A stretch of 64,000 nt of DNA from Streptomyces zingiberis (lineage in GTDB: Bacteria; Actinomycetota; Actinomycetes; Streptomycetales; Streptomycetaceae), in the NCBI RefSeq assembly GCF_012034935.1, contig NZ_JAATEN010000005.1:124001-188000 (forward strand). Reading direction: 5' to 3'. A model generated the notes under the pieces. That model was given only the letters and a program-made list of their open reading frames with translations, had not been told where the DNA came from and searched no databases. This document shows, piece by piece, positions 32,861 to 41,237 of the stretch. Position numbers and translations under genes: made by a program. Positions within the stretch are counted from its first letter, which is position 1. The number at the start of each line of letters is the position of its first letter.

Positions 32861-34851
32861 CTGGACTCCCGTGGGGTGGTGGTGAGGGGGAAGCGCGGCC
32901 CGGGGGCGGGGGAAGCGGGGCAGGTGCCGGGCCCGGGCGGGAGGACGGAGTCCGGTGTACCGGGGTCCGGGCCGGCGTCTTCCGGACCGGCTCGCTCCGG
33001 ACTCACCCGCTCCGGCCCGGCGTCTTCCGGACCGCCGGCCTCCGGCTTGACGGGGCCCGGCCCGTCGGCCCTCGACCTGACGGGGTCCGGCCCGACGAGA
33101 CCTGGCCCGAGGGGATCCCGTCCGACTCGCTCCGGCCCTACAGGTTCCGGCACGGCCTGCTCCGGCGCGGCAGGGGTACGAGGCGCGGGGCCGAGGGGCG
33201 TGGGCTCCGCCATGGCGGGCGGCGGCCGGTCCGGCTCGCCGCCCCGGTCCGGTGCGCCCGGGTCACGCAGCGCCTCCGGCAGGACCACCGTGAAGAGGGC
33301 GCCGCCGCCCGCGCGGGCCGTCACACGGGCCGTTCCGCCGTACCGTTCCGAGAGCCGGCGGACCAGGGCCAGGCCGATGCCCCGGCCGTGCGGGCGGTGA
33401 CCGGTGTCCTTGGTGGTCCACCCCTCGGCGAAGATGCGCTCGCGCATCCCGGGGTCCACGCCGGGCCCGGTGTCGGCGACGCGCAGCACCGCCGTGGTCC
33501 CCTCGGCCTGGAGTTCGACCTCCACGAAGGGGCCGGCGCAGCGGTGGGCGGCGGCCGCGTCGAGCGCGTTGTCCACGAGGTTGCCGAGGACGGTGACGAG
33601 GTCCCGCGGGTCGACCACCCGGTCCGGCAGGAGGGTCGCCGCCGAGATCCGCAGGTCCACCCCGCGTTCGGCGGCGATGGCGGCCTTGCCGACCAGCAGC
33701 GCGGAGAGCAGCGGTTCGTGCACCCGTTCGGCGATCTGCTCGGCGGACGAGCGGTGGGCCCGGGTGACCTCGGCGACGAACTCCTCGGCCTGCCCGTAGC
33801 GGCGGAGTTCGAGCAGGCCCAGCAGGGTGTGGAGGCGGTTGGCGTGCTCGTGGTCCTGGGCGCGCAGCGCGTCGAGCAGCCCGTGGGTGGAGTCCAGCTC
33901 GCGGCCGAGGAGTTCGAGTTCGGTGCGGTCGCGCAGGGTGACCACGGCGCCGCCGTCGGTGGTGGGCATCCGGTTGGCGATCAGGACCCGGCCGCCGCTG
34001 ACCGTCAGCAGGTCGGTTCCGCTCACCCGGCCCGTCAGGACGTCGGTGGTCCGCCCGGGCGGCAGCACCTCGTCCAGGGAGCGTCCCGCGCAGTCCGCGC
34101 CGAGGCCGAGCAGCCGCTGCGCCTCGTCGTTGACCAGCCGGATCCTGCCCCGGTGGTCACAGGCGACGACGCCCTCGCGGATGCCGTGCAGCATCGCCTC
34201 GCGCTCGTCGAGCAGCGCGGAGATGTCGGTGAACGCCACCCCGTGGGTACGGCGGCGCAGCCGGCGCGCCACGACGAGGGCGGCCAGGGCACCGGCCGCG
34301 AGCGCCGCACCGGCGTAGAGCAGCAGCCCGGGCACGGCCGCGAACAGCCGTTCGCGCACGCTGCCGTAGGCGATGCCGACGGACACCGCGCCGACGATCT
34401 TCCCGTCCTCGTCCCGCAGCGGCACCTTGGCACGGGCGGAACGGCCGAGGGTGCCGGTGTCGAGTTGCTGGATCTCCCGGCCGGAGAGGGCGGCGCTCGG
34501 GTCGGTGGAGACGTGCCGGCCGATCCGGTCGGGGTTGGTGTGCGACCAGCGCACCCCGCGGGTGTCCATCACCACGATGTACAGCGCCCCGGTGGCGCGG
34601 CGGATCCGCTCGGCCTCCTCCTGCACCGGGCCGCCGGGGGTGGGCGGCGTGCTCGTCACGCCGAGCGGGATGTCGGGGACGGCGGCGGTGGTCTGGGCGA
34701 TGGAGAGCGCCCGGCTGGTCGCCTGGGCGTCGAGCTCCGAGCTGAGGGGGGCCAGGAAGAGGGCGGTGGCCAGCACCATCACCCCGGTGGTGATGACCAG
34801 CTGCACCGCCAGGACCTGGGCGAAGACACGGCGAGGCCAGCGGATCCGCAT
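32857..34851 (-). CDS. CitA/DcuS-type sensor kinase with Pro-rich tail
   Basis: 664 residues. Membrane segments at about 9-32 and 185-206 bracket an extracytoplasmic PDC/sCache sensor (about 33-184: RATGALYIVVMDTRGVRWSH, VGAVSVGIAYGSV). A PAS domain follows (about 215-300, MLHGIREGVVACDHRGRIRL), then the phospho-acceptor helix DHEHANRLHTLLGLLELRRY and HATPase boxes NLVDNALDAA, DTGPGVDP and HGRGIGLALV. The final about 130 residues are Pro/Gly/Glu repeats (GPERVGRDPLGPGLVGPDP...) that are not family-typical. CitA-type kinases sense carboxylates; the actual ligand is unknown. Confidence 0.9.
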   Translation of the reverse strand: MRIRWPRRVFAQVLAVQLVITTGVMVLATALFLAPLSSELDAQATSRALSIAQTTAAVPDIPLGVTSTPPTPGGPVQEEAERIRRATGALYIVVMDTRGVRWSHTNPDRIGRHVSTDPSAALSGREIQQLDTGTLGRSARAKVPLRDEDGKIVGAVSVGIAYGSVRERLFAAVPGLLLYAGAALAAGALAALVVARRLRRRTHGVAFTDISALLDEREAMLHGIREGVVACDHRGRIRLVNDEAQRLLGLGADCAGRSLDEVLPPGRTTDVLTGRVSGTDLLTVSGGRVLIANRMPTTDGGAVVTLRDRTELELLGRELDSTHGLLDALRAQDHEHANRLHTLLGLLELRRYGQAEEFVAEVTRAHRSSAEQIAERVHEPLLSALLVGKAAIAAERGVDLRISAATLLPDRVVDPRDLVTVLGNLVDNALDAAAAHRCAGPFVEVELQAEGTTAVLRVADTGPGVDPGMRERIFAEGWTTKDTGHRPHGRGIGLALVRRLSERYGGTARVTARAGGGALFTVVLPEALRDPGAPDRGGEPDRPPPAMAEPTPLGPAPRTPAAPEQAVPEPVGPERVGRDPLGPGLVGPDPVRSRADGPGPVKPEAGGPEDAGPERVSPERAGPEDAGPDPGTPDSVLPPGPGTCPASPAPGPRFPLTTTPRESR

Positions 34852-34914
34852 GGGCCCCCCTGTCCTCCGGACCGCGGCGGCGCGGCACGGTTCGGGCGCG
34901 CCTGTCAGCGGGTC

Positions 34915-35035
34915 GGCAGTTCGGTCGGTGGTTCGGTCGGTGATCGGTCGGTGGTCGGTGGTCGGTTGCTCGGGCGGGGAGTCGGACGGCGGGGCGGTCG
35001 GTCGGTGGATCGGCCGGTGGACGGTCCGGGCAGGT
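34915..35035. repeat. Degenerate GGTCGGTGG tandem repeat in divergent promoter region
   Basis: Short GGTCGGT/GGTCGGTGATC-like units are repeated about ten times. The array lies in the 456-base divergent region (34852-35307) between the sensor kinase and the ABC importer, where regulator binding would be expected. No clean palindrome was found. Confidence 0.6.
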
Positions 35036-35307
35036 GCGCGCGGTCGTCCCACGGCCGCATCCGCCCCACGGAACCTCGGGCGCCGCACCCCCCGGACCTC
35101 GCCGGGAGCCGCACACGCGCGGGGACCCATGAACGGAGTTCATGCCTCCCGCAACGTACGGCGCTCCACCGTCGCGAGCCCAGACCTCGTAACACATTTG
35201 TCGCCGACGTGCGAGCAAAACGAGCAGAACGGGGTTTGCGCTCAGAACGGCGGGTTGCGCCCACAAGGCTGCCGCGGGTGTCTCCGGCGCTCCTAGCCTC
35301 CCGGCCC

Positions 35308-36123
35308 ATGACACGCGATACGAACCCCGCCATCGAGCTGCGGGGCACCAGCAAAGTGTTCCGCACCCCGTCGGGCGGTCTGCACACCGCCGTGACGGAT
35401 CTGGACCTGACCATCGGCCGCGGTGAGTTCGTCGCGGTCGTCGGCCCCACCGGCTGCGGCAAGTCCACGACGCTGACCCTGGTCAGCGGCTTGGAGGAGC
35501 CGACCGAGGGTGAGGTCCTGGTCGCCGGGGAGCCCGTCCGGGGCGTCGGCGACAAGGTCGGCTTCGTCTTCCAGCAGGACGCCACCTTCCCCTGGCGGAC
35601 GGTGCTGTCGAACGTCATGGCGGGTCCCCGGTTCCGCGGGGTGCCGAAGGCCGAGGCGAAGGAGCGGGCCCGGGAGTGGCTCGCCCGGGTCGGGCTGAGC
35701 GCCTTCGAGGACCGCTATCCGCACCAGCTCTCCGGCGGTCAGCGCAAGCGCGTCGCACTCGCGGCGACCTTCGTCAACGACCCGGAACTGCTGCTCATGG
35801 ACGAGCCGTTCTCGGCGCTCGACGTACAGACCCGCGCGCTGATGTCGGACGAGCTGCTGGAGCTGTGGTCGGGTACCGGCGCCTCGGTCGTCTTCGTCAC
35901 CCACGACCTGGAGGAGTCCATCGCGCTGGCCGACAAGGTCGTCGTGATGACGGCCGGACCCGCGACGATCAAGGCGGTCTTCGAGATCGACCTGCCCCGC
36001 CCGCGCAAGGTGGAGACCGTCCGGCTGGAGCCGCGGTTCATCGAGATCTACCGGGAGATCTGGTCCTCGCTCGGCGAAGAGGTCCGCATCACCCGCGAGA
36101 GGGGTGCCGCGCATGCCGCCTGA
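35308..36123 (+). CDS. ABC importer ATPase, NrtD/SsuB/TauB-type
   Basis: 271 residues. Walker A GPTGCGKST, Q-loop FQQDATFPWRTVLSNV, signature LSGGQRKRVALA (R for the usual Q after GGQ), Walker B LLLMDEPFSALD and switch His VTHDLEES. This is the import ATPase of the nitrate/sulfonate/taurine-type transporters. The ATG lies after a C-rich stretch with no clear RBS. It overlaps the permease gene by 11 bases. Divergent from the CitA-type two-component system. Confidence 0.92.
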   Translation: MTRDTNPAIELRGTSKVFRTPSGGLHTAVTDLDLTIGRGEFVAVVGPTGCGKSTTLTLVSGLEEPTEGEVLVAGEPVRGVGDKVGFVFQQDATFPWRTVLSNVMAGPRFRGVPKAEAKERAREWLARVGLSAFEDRYPHQLSGGQRKRVALAATFVNDPELLLMDEPFSALDVQTRALMSDELLELWSGTGASVVFVTHDLEESIALADKVVVMTAGPATIKAVFEIDLPRPRKVETVRLEPRFIEIYREIWSSLGEEVRITRERGAAHAA

Positions 36124-37027
36124 GACCACCACCACCGCTCCGGCCGCCCCCGCCGCCGGCGCCGCCGGGACCGCTCCCGCGCCCGCCGGGAAGGCGGAGC
36201 CGGCCACCACCCGCACGGCGGCCCGGGCCCGCGCGGCCCGCAACCACCGGCTGCTCGTCCTCGCCGCGCGGGTCCTCGTCCTCCTCGGCGTGATCGGCCT
36301 GTGGGAAGGGCTGGCCCGCGCCCAGGTCATCGACCCGTTCAACTTCTCCATGCCCTCGCAGATCTGGTCCCAGATGGTCACCTGGGCGGTGGACGGCACC
36401 CCGCAGGGCTCGCTGTGGGAGCAGATCTGGTACACGCTCTACGAGGCGCTGCTCGGCTGGGTCATCGGTGTGACGGCGGGTGTGGTGCTGGGCATCCTGC
36501 TCGGCCGGATCCGCTTCCTCGCCGATGTCCTCGGACCGTACGTGAAGGTGCTCAACGCCCTGCCGCGGATCGTTCTGGCACCGATCTTCCTGATCTGGTT
36601 CGGTCTGGGACCGGCCTCGAAGGTCGCCTCGGCGGTCGTCCTCGTCTTCTTCCCGGTCTTCTTCAACGCCTTCCAGGGCGCCCGGGAGGTGGACCGCAAC
36701 CTGGTCGCCAACTCCCGGATCCTGGGGGCCAACAACCGCCAGATCACCCTCCAGGTCGTGGTGCCCTCCGCCACCTCGTGGATCTTCACCAGCCTCCATG
36801 TCAGCTTCGGGTTCGCGCTGATCGGCGCGATCGTCGGGGAGTACATCGGCGCCACCAAGGGCCTCGGCCTGCTGGTCTCCGCCTCCCAGGGCACGTTCAA
36901 CGCGGCCGGGGTGTACGCGGCGATGGTGGTGCTGGCGGTGGTCGCGCTCCTCGCGGAGGGCCTGCTGACCTTCCTGGAGAAGAAACTCTTCCGCTGGCGC
37001 CCCGCCGAATCGGGCGACGGCCACTGA
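36113..37027 (+). CDS. ABC importer permease, SsuC/TauC-type
   Basis: 304 residues. An Ala/Pro-rich cytoplasmic leader precedes six predicted membrane segments; the EAA-like loop NSRILGANNRQITLQVVVPS matches BPD-type permeases. ATG at 36113 is chosen because GAGAGGGG sits about 9 bases upstream; a GTG at 36104 is closer to that site than normal. Start lies inside the 3' end of the ATPase gene. Confidence 0.9.
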   Translation: MPPETTTTAPAAPAAGAAGTAPAPAGKAEPATTRTAARARAARNHRLLVLAARVLVLLGVIGLWEGLARAQVIDPFNFSMPSQIWSQMVTWAVDGTPQGSLWEQIWYTLYEALLGWVIGVTAGVVLGILLGRIRFLADVLGPYVKVLNALPRIVLAPIFLIWFGLGPASKVASAVVLVFFPVFFNAFQGAREVDRNLVANSRILGANNRQITLQVVVPSATSWIFTSLHVSFGFALIGAIVGEYIGATKGLGLLVSASQGTFNAAGVYAAMVVLAVVALLAEGLLTFLEKKLFRWRPAESGDGH

Positions 37028-37372
37028 CCGGCCGGGACCGCCGGGATCACCGGGACCGCCGGGATCACCCCGGGCCCACCAGGTCCCGCCGCCCCGTGCC
37101 CGGCACCGCCGTGCCGCGGCCCCGTGGTCCGGTCCACTGTCCCGGTCCCGGTCCCAGCCGGCCCGTCCGGCGCCGGCCCGCGGACCGGCCGGCGGCGGCC
37201 CGCGGACCGGCCGGCGGCGGCCCTCCCCGCACCACTCCGCCGCCGGCCCCCACGGGCCCGTCCCACCCCCGTCCCCACCCCACCCCTCCCGCTCCCTCCC
37301 GTTCCCTCCCGCCCCGCTTCTCCCGCTCCCTCCCGCCCTGTATCCCCGCAGCTCCCTTCGGAGGACTTCACC
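37028..37372. other. Non-coding repeat-rich spacer before the binding protein
   Basis: 345 bases inside the transporter cluster with GACCGCCGGGATCACC repeats near 37036-37070, two CCCGCGGACCGGCCGGCGGC repeats near 37178-37220 and a C/T-rich tract near 37258-37350. No gene. It may weaken or separate expression of the lipoprotein gene from the upstream pair. Confidence 0.5.
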
Positions 37373-38413
37373 ATGCGCAGACTCACCAGGTTCCGGGTGG
37401 CGGCCGCCACCGCGGCGCTCGCCCTCACCGCCCTCACCGCCTGTGGCGGCGGAGACTCGTCCGCCGGCACCGGCTCCGCCGGCGGCGGCAAGGTCAAGAT
37501 CATGGTGGGTGGCCTGGACAAGGTCATCTACCTCCCGGCCATGCTCACGCAGCGGCTCGGCTACTTCGAGGACGAGGGCGTGGAGGTCCAGCTCCTCACC
37601 GAACCGGCCGGGGTGCAGGCCACCACCTCGCTGGTCGCCGGGGAGGTCCAGGGCGTCGTCGGCTTCTACGACCACACCCTCGACCTTCAGGTGAAGGGCA
37701 AGTACGTGGAGTCCGTGGTGCAGCTCTCCCACGCCTCCGGTGAGGTGGAGGTGGTCTCCAACCAGGCCGCGGACGAGATCACGTCCCCCGCGGACTTCGC
37801 GAAGAGGAAACTCGGCGTCACCGGCCTGGGCTCCTCCACCGACTTCCTCACCAAGTACCTCGCCGTCGAGAACGGCGTGGGCGCGAACGAGTTCACGCCG
37901 GTCGCGGTGGGCGCGGGCCAGACCTTCATCTCGGCGCTGAAGCAGGGCTCCATCGACGGCGGCATGACCACCGACCCGACCGTCGCGCAGATCCTGGACA
38001 AGAAGCTGGGCAAGGTCCTGGTCGACATGCGCACCCCCGAGGGCTCCGAGAAGGCGCTCGGCGGCCCCTACCCCTCCTCCAGCCTCTACATGAACACGGA
38101 CTGGGTGAACGCCAACAAGGAGACCGTGCAGAAGCTGGCGAACGCCTTCGTGAAGACGCTCCGCTGGATGGCCACGCACTCCCCGGAGGAGATCGCCGCC
38201 AAGATGCCCGCCGACTACGCGCAGGGCGGCAAGGAGCTCTACACCGAGGCGATCAAGTCCACGCTGCCGATGTTCACCGACGACGGCGTGATGCCGGAGC
38301 GGGGCCCGGAGACGGTGGAGCGCGTCCTCAAGTCCTTCAACCCCAACCTGAAGAACGCGGACGTGGACCTGGAGAAGACGTACACCACGGAGTTCGTGAA
38401 GAAGGCGGGCTGA
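37373..38413 (+). CDS. ABC importer solute-binding lipoprotein, NMT1/SsuA-like
   Basis: 346 residues. Lipoprotein signal with lipobox LTALTAC (Cys 24) and a Gly/Ser linker. The mature domain is a two-lobe periplasmic-binding fold: KVKIMVGGLDKVIYLPAMLTQRLGYFEDEGVEVQL, then SLVAGEVQGVVGFYDHTLDL, KRKLGVTGLGSSTDFLTKYLA. GGAGGA precedes ATG. Members bind sulfonates, nitrate, aromatic or pyrimidine compounds; this one cannot be assigned by eye. It is probably co-controlled by the adjacent two-component system. Confidence 0.9.
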   Translation: MRRLTRFRVAAATAALALTALTACGGGDSSAGTGSAGGGKVKIMVGGLDKVIYLPAMLTQRLGYFEDEGVEVQLLTEPAGVQATTSLVAGEVQGVVGFYDHTLDLQVKGKYVESVVQLSHASGEVEVVSNQAADEITSPADFAKRKLGVTGLGSSTDFLTKYLAVENGVGANEFTPVAVGAGQTFISALKQGSIDGGMTTDPTVAQILDKKLGKVLVDMRTPEGSEKALGGPYPSSSLYMNTDWVNANKETVQKLANAFVKTLRWMATHSPEEIAAKMPADYAQGGKELYTEAIKSTLPMFTDDGVMPERGPETVERVLKSFNPNLKNADVDLEKTYTTEFVKKAG

Positions 38414-38498
38414 GAGGGCCCGGGCGCCGGCCGGATCAGGGGACAGCCTCCTGACTGCCCCGCCCACACCGGCACGGCACCGGTCCGGCCCGTCACGG

Positions 38499-38544
38499 CC
38501 GGCGGCCCCGCCGGGCGCGTGGACGCGCTCGGCGGGGCCGCCGG
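38499..38544. terminator. Long hairpin shared by convergent genes
   Basis: A 22-base arm ending GCCCCGCCGgGCGCGT at 38520 pairs with one beginning ACGCGCtCGGCGGGGC at 38523, with one mismatch and a 2-base loop. It lies between the binding-protein stop and the convergent LPMO stop at 38558. Confidence 0.8.
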
Positions 38545-38557
38545 TGGTGGGGTCCGG

Positions 38558-39268
38558 TCAGCGGAAGTTCACATCACTGCAGAAGTAGTACGACTGGTCG
38601 GAGTGCGAGGCCTGCCAGATCGTGAAGACGATGTGGTGGCCGGTGCGCCCCGGGGCGCTGACGTTGACCGGCATCGAGGAGTTGGGCGCGACCTTGCCCG
38701 TCCTGGCCACCTGCTCCAGGTCGCTCCAGCGCAGCCGCTGCGTCTTGGGGTTGTAGCCCTGCTTGGAGACGTAGACGATCAGGTAGTCCGCGCCGTGCAG
38801 CGCCTGGTCGGTCACGTTGACGCGGAAGTTGTTGGAGACGTCGGTCGTCTTCCAGGCACCCGGGGTGTCCATGGCCCGGTAGCGGCCGTTCTCGGTGTTG
38901 CCGCCGCTGCACAGCTGCCCGTCCGGGATGGCGCCCTGGTGGTTGCCCTTGACGCCTTCACGGTAGAGCCCGTTCCAGTTCCACATGGCGTTGGTGTCGG
39001 TCTGCCAGGCCTGCCAGCACATCGGGTCCTGCTGGGCCATGGCCGGGTTCTGGAAGTCGCTGCCCCAGCGCGCCCAGCAACCGTAGTTGCGGGTCGCGGG
39101 GTCCGTGACGGAGCCGTGGGCCACCGCCGTGTTGGACCACGGCAGGAGGCCGAGCACCGCCGCGGCCAGCAGGGTGAGAGCCCGTACCGCCCAGCGGCGC
39201 GGGGAGTTCGTGGGGGACGAAGAGGATGAGGGGGACGGCGATCGGTGGGGGTGACGCGGTGAGAACAC
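38558..39268 (-). CDS. Secreted lytic polysaccharide monooxygenase, AA10
   Basis: 236 residues. The signal peptide ends ...AVA, leaving H51 as the mature N-terminal His of the copper brace; the second His is in QALHGADYLIVYVSKQG (H158). Typical AA10 features: GSVTDPATRNYGC, disulfide cysteines, and the C-terminal HHIVFTIWQASHSDQSYYFC. The GTG start follows GGAGAACGAC. It resembles cellulose- or chitin-active AA10 enzymes; the CebR box upstream suggests cellulose. No separate carbohydrate-binding module is present. Confidence 0.92.
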   Translation of the reverse strand: MFSPRHPHRSPSPSSSSSPTNSPRRWAVRALTLLAAAVLGLLPWSNTAVAHGSVTDPATRNYGCWARWGSDFQNPAMAQQDPMCWQAWQTDTNAMWNWNGLYREGVKGNHQGAIPDGQLCSGGNTENGRYRAMDTPGAWKTTDVSNNFRVNVTDQALHGADYLIVYVSKQGYNPKTQRLRWSDLEQVARTGKVAPNSSMPVNVSAPGRTGHHIVFTIWQASHSDQSYYFCSDVNFR

Positions 39269-39305
39269 GTCGTTCTCCGCCTTCCGAATGTGGGCTTCAG
39301 AGAGG

Positions 39306-39319
39306 TGGGAGCGCTCCCA
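39306..39319. promoter_or_regulatory. CebR operator (cellulose regulon)
   Basis: TGGGAGCGCTCCCA matches exactly the known Streptomyces CebR box palindrome. It is about 38 bases upstream of the LPMO start and predicts repression by CebR that is lifted by cello-oligosaccharides. Confidence 0.88.
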
Positions 39320-39441
39320 AACTACCCGGGTGATTCACCGCCGAAACACTCCGGCCACACCCGGGCCCACGCGGCAGGTCCCAGCCGGCCCATGGATGCC
39401 GAACAGGCGCTCAGGAAGGGCAGTTGAGCCATTCTGGTGAG

Positions 39442-39729
39442 ATGACTCAGGTGCGCGCCGAGATCCTGCTGAACGGCACTTGGCTTCCGGTGTACTCCAT
39501 CCAGTCCGCCCCTCACCTGGAACACGATCCCACCGTCCTCGAACCGGTCACGGCCGACGAGACCATGGTCGAACTGGTGCTCAGACCCCGGCTGGAGAAG
39601 TGCCTGGCCTCCCAGCGGGCCGTCTGGGTGACCTGCACGGACGGCACCACCCTCTTCTACGCGGCCGGAGCCGCCGGGCCGTTCCGGCTCGTGCAGGTCC
39701 CGGAGCGGCCCGTACCGGGGTGGGGCTGA
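39442..39729 (+). CDS. Small conserved hypothetical protein
   Basis: 95 residues from ATG 39442 (MTQVRAEILLNGTWLPVYSI..., then LRPRLEKCLASQRAVWVTCTDGTTLFYAAGAAGPF). Predicted beta-rich single domain, cytoplasmic, no known motif. A TTG at 39424 is an alternative start. Divergent from the LPMO gene. Confidence 0.65.
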   Translation: MTQVRAEILLNGTWLPVYSIQSAPHLEHDPTVLEPVTADETMVELVLRPRLEKCLASQRAVWVTCTDGTTLFYAAGAAGPFRLVQVPERPVPGWG

Positions 39730-40086
39730 ACCCCCGCCGGGCGCCGGACCGGCGCACCGGCCGCCGGGGCCCGCCCCCGGCCGGCTGTCACCGGCTGCTC
39801 CCACGCCCTGTCAACCCCGCCCGCCCCCGCCCGGCCACGGCACGGCCCGGCGTCCCCCTCCACCGTCCGGCGCGCCCGCCCGGGCGGAGGGCGGGGCGGG
39901 CGGACGACACGGGGCGGACGCCCCAGGCGCGTCGCCGCGTCCCGCGTCCACGCCGCCCGCACACCACGGAGGGCGGAAGGGCCTGGGGAGGAAGGGCCGG
40001 AGCGGGCCGGGTCAGGGCAAGGCGGGGCAGGGCAGGGCAGGAGGGTGCGGCCAAGTGCCGGAGCGGGCGGCACGGCGATGAGCCGG

Positions 40087-40125
40087 GGTGGCGGGAAACC
40101 GGGTTCCTCCCGGCTTCCCGCCACC
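40087..40125. terminator. Perfect 11-bp hairpin with inner stem
   Basis: GGTGGCGGGAA (40087-40097) pairs with TTCCCGCCACC (40115-40125) with an inner CCGGG/CCCGG stem. Downstream of the roadblock operon, whose last gene ends at 40204, so probably its terminator. The rest of 39730-40203 holds G+C-rich non-coding DNA including a GGGCAGGGCA repeat near 40025. Confidence 0.72.
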
Positions 40126-40203
40126 CGCCACGGGCACCGTGCTCCACCGCGGGGCGACCGCCCTGGGACCACTTCCGGCCGCCTCCACGCGGCTCCCCCG
40201 GGC

Positions 40204-40578
40204 TCAGACCTCCAGGCCCGCCTCGATCCGGCGCAGTTGATGCCTCGCCATGGCCAGATTGGCGCGCCCCCGGTCGAGCGCCAGATAGAGGAAGAGGCCG
40301 TCCTTCCCGCGCCCCTTCATCAACCGGATCAGGTGGTACTGGCTGCCGAGCGTGATGAGGATGTCCTCTATCTCGTCCTTCAGACCCAGGTGTTCCATGG
40401 TGCGCACCTTGGCCCGTACCACGTCGGTGTTCCCCGCGGCGGCCACGCCCAGGTCGAGATCCTTGCCACCGCCCAGGGTGCCCAGTGCCATACCGCTGGT
40501 GTAGTCGACGAGGGCGACGCCGACCGCGCCCTCGATCGCGGTCATCGCTTCCTTGAGGGCCGTCTCCGTGTTGCTCAT
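40204..40578 (-). CDS. Roadblock/LC7 domain protein, last gene of operon
   Basis: 124 residues: SVGV-like helix then a central strand-helix core ([63 protein letters not shown]). Roadblock proteins regulate small GTPases of the MglA/Rho-like type; here no GTPase gene is present. GAGGAAAGG lies upstream of the ATG. It is separated by 185 bases from the preceding gene of the cluster, so it may have its own promoter. Confidence 0.85.
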   Translation of the reverse strand: MSNTETALKEAMTAIEGAVGVALVDYTSGMALGTLGGGKDLDLGVAAAGNTDVVRAKVRTMEHLGLKDEIEDILITLGSQYHLIRLMKGRGKDGLFLYLALDRGRANLAMARHQLRRIEAGLEV

Positions 40579-40763
40579 GCCGGTGTGGTTCCTTTCCTCG
40601 ATCGGTCGGGTTTCTCCGGTTGTCCGTCAGTTCCGGTGGCGCTTCCCCGGTCCGGGGCCCGTGGGGTCCGGACCCCGGGTGACGTGCGGTCCCTGTTCGG
40701 CGCGAGCCCGTCGCCCCCCGGGCGCCGGGGCTCTCGCACCGGCCGCTCCCGGGAGGCGGCTGC

Positions 40764-41237
40764 TCACGCGCGCTCGGACCGGTCGTGCGCGTCGTCCACC
40801 AGTTCGCCGATGCGCGCCCCGCACCGCCGGGCCTCCAGATGGAGCCGGCCCACGTGGACGCGCGGACCGGCCAGCACGGTGACGACGGCCGAGGACCCGG
40901 CCGCGTAGGTGGCGACGTAGCCCTCCTCGCCGCGCGTCAGCAGTTCGCGGAAGGCGCCGCGGCCGGTGGCGTCGGCGAGCCGCAGCGCCACCCCGAGGGC
41001 GGCCGCTGTCAGCGCCGCGACCCCCTCGGCCTCCTCGCCGGCGCCGTCCTGCGCGAGGACGAGGCCGTCGGCACTGGCCGCGAGGACTCCGGTCACCCCG
41101 GGGACGCGCGCCCTCAGCCGGGCCAGTTCGTCGAGGATCTCGGGTTCCGCCCGGAGCGATTGCCGCCGGTCGGCGCGGGGCAGCAGCGCGCGCCGCACGG
41201 CACCGCGCGCGGTCTCGGGAGCGGATCGGGGACTCAC
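40764..41237 (-). CDS. Roadblock/LC7-like protein
   Basis: 157 residues. Core about 35-140: ILDELARLRARVPGVTGVLAASADGLVLAQDG, then LTRGEEGYVATYAAGSSAVVTVLAGPRVHVGRLHLEAR, a divergent roadblock fold with long N- and C-terminal extensions. Start GTG overlaps the stop of the PATAN-like gene by 4 bases, so it is coupled. The extensions suggest a distinct partner from the two other roadblock proteins. Confidence 0.75.
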   Translation of the reverse strand: MSPRSAPETARGAVRRALLPRADRRQSLRAEPEILDELARLRARVPGVTGVLAASADGLVLAQDGAGEEAEGVAALTAAALGVALRLADATGRGAFRELLTRGEEGYVATYAAGSSAVVTVLAGPRVHVGRLHLEARRCGARIGELVDDAHDRSERA

